A DNA stretch of 5,546 bases, from NCBI GenBank assembly GCA_018239705.1, contig JAFEGS010000644.1, forward strand, positions 1-5,546. The letters are read 5' to 3'. The notes beneath the pieces were generated by a model. It had not been told where the DNA came from. It saw only the letters and a program-made list of their open reading frames with translations, and did not search any database. This document shows, piece by piece, positions 1 to 4,226 of this stretch (position 1 is its first letter; each line of letters begins with the position of its first letter). This DNA is from Verrucomicrobiota bacterium. Its GTDB lineage: Bacteria; Chlamydiota; Chlamydiia; Chlamydiales; FEN-1388. The position numbers were made by a program, and so were the translations under genes.

Positions 1-183
1 ACCGAGGGTACTACCACAAGTGGCATCACGGAGAGTGATCTTCGCAAAGAGGCCGAAAAGGCGACGCCGCTTGGGCGCATAGGCTATCCTGACGATGTGG
101 CTCTCGTGGCAGGGTTTCTTGCCTCAGATGAGTCTCGCTGGGTCACGGGTGAAATAGTGCACGTAGCCGGCGGCTATCGCTAA
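1..183 (+). CDS. Short-chain dehydrogenase/reductase (SDR), C-terminal fragment
   Basis: The first 60 codons, open from base 1 and ending in TAA at 181-183, are the C-terminal end of a classical SDR, an NAD(P)-dependent oxidoreductase with a Rossmann fold. What shows this is the family's usual tail: PLGRIG at fragment residues 23-28, a D-D-V helix, FLASDES at 39-45, VTGE at 48-51, and a final VAGGYR where most members have V-D-GG. The Rossmann glycine motif and the catalytic Ser-Tyr-Lys lie upstream of the window, so the substrate cannot be named. FabG-like 3-oxoacyl-ACP reductases and sugar or alcohol dehydrogenases share this tail. The segment has about 59% G+C, higher than the genes to its right. 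The next gene starts 63 bases later behind a promoter of its own, so the two need not be co-transcribed. Confidence 0.9.
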   Translation, partial: TEGTTTSGITESDLRKEAEKATPLGRIGYPDDVALVAGFLASDESRWVTGEIVHVAGGYR

Positions 184-194
184 TCTAATTTGTA

Positions 195-223
195 TTTACA
201 ATTTCCTGAGCCGAAGATATAGT
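195..223 (+). promoter_or_regulatory. Predicted sigma70-type promoter of the phosphatase gene
   Basis: TTTACA at 195-200 matches five of six bases of the -35 consensus. TATAGT at 218-223 matches five of six of the -10 consensus. The spacer is exactly 17 bases. Transcription would begin near 230, giving a leader of only about 17 bases that still contains the Shine-Dalgarno. It lies in the 63-base gap after the SDR stop codon. No clear terminator is seen between the SDR stop and this promoter, so read-through from upstream is also possible. Confidence 0.55.
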
Positions 224-236
224 CGACTTCTTTTAT

Positions 237-244
237 AGGAGGAG
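237..244 (+). promoter_or_regulatory. Strong Shine-Dalgarno that fixes the phosphatase start
   Basis: AGGAGGAG at 237-244 sits just upstream of the ATG at 247. The AGGAGG core is four bases away; the overlapping GGAG is two bases away. It is the strongest ribosome binding site in the window and supports 247 as the start. Confidence 0.8.
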
Positions 245-246
245 CT

Positions 247-1857
247 ATGTCTTCAGTCCGTGGCGCTACGAATGGGCGTCGAGCACTTATTCACAGCCAT
301 CTATCACATGCTGCCGATTGTATAAAACAGGGTAACCTGGCCGAAGCGATTACCCATTTGGAGCAGAACGTTCCGCCCTCTGTTATCAATAACCTGCATG
401 GCCAGGTCTATCTTATCGAGAAGGCGGCAGGTCGTATAACGCAAGAGAGAATGCATCGCGACTTTGGGAAGGTGGCCTTCCAAGGACTTCGCGGCTGGGG
501 CATGGCCCATAGCGACAGAATAGCCGCCATCCAGAAAGTCCAGGCGCTTCTTCCTCAAATACTTGAAGCCCAGCAAGAGACTCCTAGATCCTTGCGAAAT
601 CGAGAGATCTGTACACTTCGCGACCAGCACTCGAACCTTATCAGTAAAATCCAGACACTTTTTGACGCAAATAGTGCAGCAAGCACAGATGAGGCTCAAG
701 CGTTATTCAGAGCGTTTGCGAGCGATAAAAGTGGCAGTGAACTCAAACGAGCAGTCGATGGCCTTGTAGCCTTGAGAGACGATGAAATGAGGCTACTTAG
801 AGAGTGGCAAAAGCTCGATAAGCTCTCTGAAATTCATGCGCGAGCAGAGGCTGCTTACCGCCATTTGGAGAGAGGTCAATTTGAAAAAGTGGATGATGCA
901 CTGTTCGGCATGTCGCCAGCGCTCCTATTTGCAGCCTACTGTAAAAAGTACCCGTTTCTCGAGCCCTACCTCTATCCTTTCCAGCTCCTCACAGAGATCG
1001 ATATAGAGGCAGAAGGTAGAGCATTAGACAATCGCTCAGCGATCGCAAGAGATCCTCTGCTCAGCAAGGACTATGATGCAATGACAAATACCTGCCAAAA
1101 GGCAGAACATGCCCATTTAAATGCCTTTAACGACATCCACATCTTTGATGCGACGCTTGTACCTTTGCGCAGCGGCAGGTTTATCAATGCAAACTATACC
1201 ATTGTGCACGATAGGGCCTTTATAGCTACGCAAGCGCCCTTGCCCCATACGGCACACGATTTTTGGCAGATGGTTTTTGAGCACAAGCTCAAGACAATTG
1301 TGAGCCTCAATGACTGTTTTGACGATATCCGACAGGTCATCCAGTATTGCCCAAATGAGGTGGGTGCTAAACTGCAATTTGGTGATGTTACCGTTCAGCT
1401 GCAAGAGCCTATCACAGCAGTGTCTGACCCCGACTGGAAGCTGCCCGGAAGGTCCCACGAGCATGGCATCAAGCATCGAAAGCTTCTCATCACACGAGGC
1501 GATCAGGCACATGAGCTTAACCATTTTCAGTACCTGCACTGGCCCGATGGCCATATCCCTGTTGAGCCTTGCGTTATGCGCCTGCTTGACATGGTTGCAG
1601 AGTCGCAAGGCAGTGATGATGTGCCCATGGTAGTACATTGCAGAGCAGGTGTGGGAAGGACCGGTCTTTTTATTGTTCTTTACGACCAGTTGATGCGTTT
1701 GAGAGCAGGACTTCCTCTTGATGTAAAACAGAGCGTGAGCGATCTTCGAGATCCCATACAGGGGAGAAGCCTCTCCATGATGCAGAACCTCTCACAGTAC
1801 CAGTTTGCCTACCAGTTCCTCGTGCAGTATATGCAGGGAGTATACGCGCCAGGCTAA
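247..1857 (+). CDS. Classical (eukaryote-type) protein tyrosine phosphatase with helical N-terminal half
   Basis: The product (536 aa) should hydrolyse phosphotyrosine through a cysteinyl-phosphate intermediate. Seen in the C-terminal half: INANY at 313-317, ATQAPLPHTAHDFW at 327-340 (family: ATQGPLP-T--DFW), the WPD loop with general acid Asp434, the HCRAGVGRTG loop at 464-473 with nucleophile Cys465 and Arg471, and a Q-loop at 511-523 with Gln513 and Gln517. All catalytic residues are present, so an active enzyme is expected. The phosphotyrosine loop differs: the usual N-R-Y reads N-A-F at 292-294. The N-terminal half is alpha-helical and charged, with no signal peptide or membrane segment. 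Residues about 12-84 weakly recall effector-associated domains, and about 198-220 look TPR-like. Classical PTPs in bacteria are often host-directed effectors such as YopH and SptP; an effector role here is only inferred. The gene appears monocistronic. Confidence 0.93.
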   Translation: MSSVRGATNGRRALIHSHLSHAADCIKQGNLAEAITHLEQNVPPSVINNLHGQVYLIEKAAGRITQERMHRDFGKVAFQGLRGWGMAHSDRIAAIQKVQALLPQILEAQQETPRSLRNREICTLRDQHSNLISKIQTLFDANSAASTDEAQALFRAFASDKSGSELKRAVDGLVALRDDEMRLLREWQKLDKLSEIHARAEAAYRHLERGQFEKVDDALFGMSPALLFAAYCKKYPFLEPYLYPFQLLTEIDIEAEGRALDNRSAIARDPLLSKDYDAMTNTCQKAEHAHLNAFNDIHIFDATLVPLRSGRFINANYTIVHDRAFIATQAPLPHTAHDFWQMVFEHKLKTIVSLNDCFDDIRQVIQYCPNEVGAKLQFGDVTVQLQEPITAVSDPDWKLPGRSHEHGIKHRKLLITRGDQAHELNHFQYLHWPDGHIPVEPCVMRLLDMVAESQGSDDVPMVVHCRAGVGRTGLFIVLYDQLMRLRAGLPLDVKQSVSDLRDPIQGRSLSMMQNLSQYQFAYQFLVQYMQGVYAPG

Positions 1858-1896
1858 GCATCCTTAATCGTTTGATTACGCGAAGCGTTTGGCAGT

Positions 1897-1922
1897 AGCG
1901 CAGCGCCTGCTGCGCTTTTTCT
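1897..1922 (+). terminator. Rho-independent terminator after the phosphatase gene
   Basis: AGCGCAGC (1897-1904) pairs perfectly with GCTGCGCT (1909-1916) around the four-base loop GCCT. A T-rich tail follows directly (TTTTCT). It begins 39 bases after the phosphatase stop codon. This is a textbook intrinsic terminator and ends the phosphatase transcript. Confidence 0.85.
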
Positions 1923-1971
1923 AGATCAACTGAGAGGCACTCACAGCTCTCCCTAACAACTTTTAAGGGAA

Positions 1972-1990
1972 AGCGCAGCAGGTGCTGCGC
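1972..1990 (-). terminator. Second copy of the terminator hairpin, inverted
   Basis: GCGCAGCA (1973-1980) pairs with TGCTGCGC (1983-1990). Read on the minus strand, the stem continues into CTTTCCCTTAAAAG, a moderately T-rich tail. With 1897-1916 it forms an inverted pair: the reverse complement of 1972-1990 matches 1898-1916 at all but one position. It may stop transcription coming from the right, or simply be a second copy of a repeat. The two-base central loop would open to four bases in RNA. Confidence 0.45.
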
Positions 1991-2038
1991 ACTTCTAAGT
2001 AACCAGAAGTATCCTCACAACAGATGTGCGAATTTACG

Positions 2039-2086
2039 TCAGGCCAACGGCCTGAATTATAAGAGCCCAGGGCATAGCCCTGGGTA
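2039..2086. repeat. Left arm of 48-bp inverted repeat, with two hairpins
   Basis: This arm matches the reverse complement of 2178-2225 at 47 of 48 positions. It carries two complete palindromes: CAGGCC-AAC-GGCCTG (2040-2054, extended by a T-A pair) and CCCAGGGC-ATA-GCCCTGGG (2066-2084). They are joined by the AT-rich linker AATTATAAGAG. The single difference between the arms is in the CCCAGGGC loop (ATA here, GAT on the plus strand of the other arm, that is ATC when inverted). Confidence 0.9.
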
Positions 2087-2105
2087 TGGTATGGAATATA
2101 TTTTG

Positions 2106-2120
2106 TAGGCTGAAGGCCTA
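2106..2120. repeat. Small palindrome with GAA loop
   Basis: TAGGCT (2106-2111) pairs with GGCCTA (2115-2120), including one G-T wobble, around the loop GAA. It lies in the 91-base spacer between the two 48-base arms. It shares the layout of its neighbours, a 6-8 bp stem with a three-base loop, but has a different stem sequence. Confidence 0.6.
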
Positions 2121-2143
2121 TGTTATAACGAATCTGCTATAGC

Positions 2144-2160
2144 GCAGACTTACAGTCTGC
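2144..2160. repeat. Small palindrome with TAC loop
   Basis: GCAGACT (2144-2150) pairs perfectly with AGTCTGC (2154-2160) around the loop TAC. It is the second hairpin in the spacer between the long inverted arms. Its partner, if one existed, is not present in inverted form elsewhere in the window. Confidence 0.65.
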
Positions 2161-2177
2161 AATTCCTCCTCACAATC

Positions 2178-2225
2178 TACCCAGGGCGATGCCCTGGGCT
2201 CTTATAATTCAGGCCGTTGGCCTGA
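2178..2225. repeat. Right arm of 48-bp inverted repeat, with two hairpins
   Basis: This is the inverted copy of 2039-2086, with one mismatch. It contains CCCAGGGC-GAT-GCCCTGGG (2180-2198) and CAGGCC-GTT-GGCCTG (2210-2224). The linker CTCTTATAATT is the complement of the left arm's linker, so the linker is conserved along with the stems. The arms could pair with each other as one long stem, or each could fold into two small hairpins. Confidence 0.9.
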
Positions 2226-2273
2226 GGACTGCGTACTTCCGGATGAGCGGACCGTTACTTTCCGGGATCAGCA

Positions 2274-2305
2274 GCGAAGCCGCTTGGGGACTCCAAACGC
2301 TTCGC
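2274..2305. repeat. Stem-loop at the right end of the hairpin cluster
   Basis: GCGAAGC (2274-2280) pairs with GCTTCGC (2299-2305). An inner TTGG/CCAA helix (2284-2287 with 2293-2296) extends it. It overlaps the right 16-base terminal repeat (2293-2308), so this sequence can pair either locally or with the left end of the cluster. From here to the promoter at about 2443 nothing recognisable is seen. Confidence 0.45.
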
Positions 2306-2442
2306 GTACATAAACACCCTCTTAGATTCTTTTTCGCTGGACGGCTTCGAGTGTTTCGCAAAAAAGTCTGTTGCTTTGGTGAGCGGTGTTGAAAGGGTAA
2401 TTGAACATGAATAGAAAAATGCAGTTTTTTTAGAAAATTAAT

Positions 2443-2471
2443 TTGATGTATTGTAACAATTTTGATATAAT
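2443..2471 (+). promoter_or_regulatory. Strong predicted promoter of the helical-repeat gene
   Basis: TTGATG (2443-2448) matches four of six bases of the -35 consensus. TATAAT (2466-2471) is a perfect -10 box. The spacer is 17 bases and the surroundings are AT-rich. The start of transcription would fall near 2478, giving a leader of about 45 bases. A second TATAAT at 2481-2486 has no matching -35 and is probably fortuitous. Confidence 0.7.
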
Positions 2472-2474
2472 CAT

Positions 2475-2497
2475 AGCCACTATAATTGAATGTGGCT
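2475..2497 (+). promoter_or_regulatory. Inverted repeat over the predicted transcription start (possible operator)
   Basis: AGCCAC (2475-2480) and GTGGCT (2492-2497) are perfect inverted half-sites separated by 11 AT-rich bases. The left half-site lies on the predicted start of transcription, directly after the -10 box. This is where a dimeric repressor could block the promoter, or where a 5' leader hairpin could form. No regulator gene is visible nearby, so the role is a guess. Confidence 0.35.
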
Positions 2498-2523
2498 TGC
2501 AACATTTTTTGTGAGCGTCTACT

Positions 2524-4158
2524 ATGGCGAAAAATCCAGTTACATTAAGAGGTTTTATGTTCTATTCTGCCACTTCCGTAGGTCAAACAGATGGCCAAAA
2601 TACCCTAGTAGCTTATCCTCAGACTTGTATTAGTGAAGCCTATTTAGACACAGTGTTAGCCTGTATCCTAAAGGCCAGCAATTCGTGCTTTCGGCAACCA
2701 CCTGTTCTCTATAAAATTACTATTGCTATGCGCCGTTTCAATCCCACTCGGGCATCGGAGCTTTTTCAGCAGACGCTTACATCTGCCATAGATTCCGGCT
2801 CGAGCGATTGGGATGCAAAAAAATTTGCGAAAATGATCCATCTCACCTCACAATACTCTGAGGAGGATGCGCTGCAGATGATGAAATCTTTGAAAAATGA
2901 CAGCTTTGGGAAGTGCACGCTTACTTCGTACCTTAAGTGCTATGGACAAAAAAATAGCGCAATGACCGAGCAGTGTGTACAACTATTTGAGGGGTGGAAG
3001 CTAACCGACAGAGACTGGGCTTCGTTTGCAGCTGCCTGCAGAGGCTGGGATTTTGAGTACGCTCTTAAGGTTTTAGAAAAGATAGAGGATCTGTCAGTCA
3101 GCGTGGGTGAACTTGTTAAAGCAGGAGAGCTGCACAGGGAGCAGATTAGTGATGAGCTCATTGATTCCTATCTTCCGCGCATTGAGAAGAATGATTGGCA
3201 ACACAGAAGTTATGAGCTCATGCTTACAAAATTAAAACTTAACATCCTTCGAGGGATTGAGGCAGAGGAAGTAGAAGAGTGGATTTTCACTTTTTCCAAG
3301 GGGATGCAGAGTGGGAGTCAAAAAGAGGAGGGACTCCGCATACTTGCACAGTACTGTGTAAAAAGGGGCAATATGCAGCGAGCCCTTGACGTTTGTCTCA
3401 TGAACAAATATCCACTCGATATTTTTGAACGAATTATTACCTCAATCACGCCAGAGCTGCTCGATGTAGTCAGTAGGTTTATTGATAAACTCGAAAGGAA
3501 GCAAGATCAGGCCAAGGCGTGGCTCAGCATTGCCTCTCAACTAGCTGTACAGTACCCTGAAATAGTCAGAGAGCGCCTTCCTGCACTGATTGCCAAGGTT
3601 GAAGAGTGTCCTAATGGTAAAGAGCTCTACTGGAAGCCTGGAATGGGTAAGAGAAGCGATGCCTATGTTTCTTACGTAAACGAAAACATCGGTCTGATGC
3701 ACACTGTAATTGAGATCTACCTGAAAGTCGACGCAGTAGAGGAAGCTGAAGGGTTAAAAGACCACAAGCTCTTGCAAATAGATGGTGCAGTAAGCTGCCT
3801 CAGACATAAGCTGGCAATGGCCGATTACTATGTGAAGAAGAATCCCGAGGTAGCTGAGAAGTGCTATAGCGAAGCAATTGATATCATGAAGAAGGTTAAT
3901 TCTTATGATTGGGACCACGATCGCATTCGAGAAGCAATAGCCAAAGCTCTGGTTCATTTGAACCCCGAGCGTGCCTTACCCCTTGTACTGCAAATGCGAG
4001 AGCGAACGGATAGAAATCGCCTTCTCCTCGAGTTCGTCAAAGTAACAAGAGAGAGCAATGGGAAGTTTGCAGATAGCTGCCTTGAGAAGATGAGTGAAGG
4101 GGAATATGAAGCTGCGTATAAAGCGCGAGCGCTCCTAAAGCGGTGGGAAAAAGTGTGA
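2524..4158 (+). CDS. Helical-repeat (TPR/PPR-like) protein of unknown function
   Basis: The product is a 544-residue soluble protein that I do not recognise. From about residue 75 onward it consists of amphipathic helices in pairs of roughly 30-40 residues, as in TPR, PPR or Sel1-type solenoids. Examples are DWEF-like and NPERAL segments such as 'RGWDFEYALKVLEKIED' (173-189), 'RGNMQRALDVCLMNKYP' (281-297) and 'NPERALPLVLQMRERTD' (480-496). These folds usually bind proteins or, for PPR-like types, RNA. No catalytic motif, signal peptide or membrane segment is seen. The first 70 residues differ from the rest and contain several cysteines. The start is uncertain: the ATG at 2524 has only a weak GTGAG upstream, while the in-frame ATG at 2557 has AAGAGG four bases before it and would remove 11 residues. 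The gene has its own promoter and ends at a shared terminator. Confidence 0.85.
   Translation: MAKNPVTLRGFMFYSATSVGQTDGQNTLVAYPQTCISEAYLDTVLACILKASNSCFRQPPVLYKITIAMRRFNPTRASELFQQTLTSAIDSGSSDWDAKKFAKMIHLTSQYSEEDALQMMKSLKNDSFGKCTLTSYLKCYGQKNSAMTEQCVQLFEGWKLTDRDWASFAAACRGWDFEYALKVLEKIEDLSVSVGELVKAGELHREQISDELIDSYLPRIEKNDWQHRSYELMLTKLKLNILRGIEAEEVEEWIFTFSKGMQSGSQKEEGLRILAQYCVKRGNMQRALDVCLMNKYPLDIFERIITSITPELLDVVSRFIDKLERKQDQAKAWLSIASQLAVQYPEIVRERLPALIAKVEECPNGKELYWKPGMGKRSDAYVSYVNENIGLMHTVIEIYLKVDAVEEAEGLKDHKLLQIDGAVSCLRHKLAMADYYVKKNPEVAEKCYSEAIDIMKKVNSYDWDHDRIREAIAKALVHLNPERALPLVLQMRERTDRNRLLLEFVKVTRESNGKFADSCLEKMSEGEYEAAYKARALLKRWEKV
2547..2552 (+). promoter_or_regulatory. Alternative Shine-Dalgarno suggesting a start at 2557
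   Basis: AAGAGG at 2547-2552 precedes the in-frame ATG at 2557 by four bases. It is a better ribosome binding site than the GTGAG at 2511-2515 before the ATG at 2524. The longer form is kept as the gene call, but the true protein may begin at Met12 (MFYSATSVG). Confidence 0.35.
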
Positions 4159-4165
4159 GCGTTGA

Positions 4166-4193
4166 AGCCGCGAAGATTGCGATCTTCGCGGCT
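4166..4193. terminator. Terminator hairpin between convergent genes
   Basis: AGCCGCGAAGAT (4166-4177) pairs perfectly with ATCTTCGCGGCT (4182-4193) around the four-base loop TGCG. It starts 8 bases after the stop codon of the helical-repeat gene and lies 33 bases beyond the stop of the minus-strand gene. The position fits a shared, bidirectional terminator. Neither side has a real T-run (ATTCTCCTT on the plus strand), so termination may be partial, or the hairpin may mainly protect the 3' ends. Confidence 0.7.
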
Positions 4194-4226
4194 ATTCTCC
4201 TTCGTGTACCAAATGCAGAGTAGAAA

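Larger units (their letters stand above)
1877..2308. repeat. Nested hairpin cluster bounded by 16-bp inverted repeats
   Basis: This 432-base block has no convincing gene. Its ends are perfect 16-base inverted repeats: TACGCGAAGCGTTTGG at 1877-1892 and its reverse complement at 2293-2308. Inside lie paired terminator-like hairpins (1897-1916 and 1972-1990), a 48-base inverted repeat (2039-2086 and 2178-2225), and further small palindromes. At least eight palindromes have three-base loops, including those inside the end repeats (ACGC-GAA-GCGT and ACGC-TTC-GCGT). Such clusters resemble repetitive extragenic palindromes or non-autonomous MITE-like elements. No transposase gene and no clear target-site duplication is visible next to the ends, so mobility is inferred. 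Short open frames across it simply read through the palindromes. Confidence 0.65.

Noticed and set aside
213..235. Possible terminator after the SDR gene (GAAG/CTTC followed by TTTTA)
   Set aside because: The stem has only four pairs with a ten-base loop, and it overlaps the much better -10 box of the next gene's promoter.
304..699. 131-codon minus-strand frame inside the 5' part of the phosphatase gene
   Set aside because: It lies wholly within the coding region of a well-supported gene, is rich in Cys and Leu as expected of antisense reading, and matches nothing known to me.
1117..1638. 173-codon open frame on the minus strand inside the phosphatase gene
   Set aside because: It is antisense to the conserved catalytic domain, shows no recognisable domain and has no ribosome binding site of note. 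It is a shadow of the real gene.
2039..2225. CRISPR array
   Set aside because: The repeats are inverted rather than direct, stems differ from unit to unit, the spacers are 11 to 23 bases, and no cas gene is nearby.
2189..2505. Open frames of 67 codons (+) and 98 codons (-) across the right part of the hairpin cluster
   Set aside because: They read straight through the palindromes, overlap each other, lack good ribosome binding sites, and on the minus strand cover the promoter of the helical-repeat gene.
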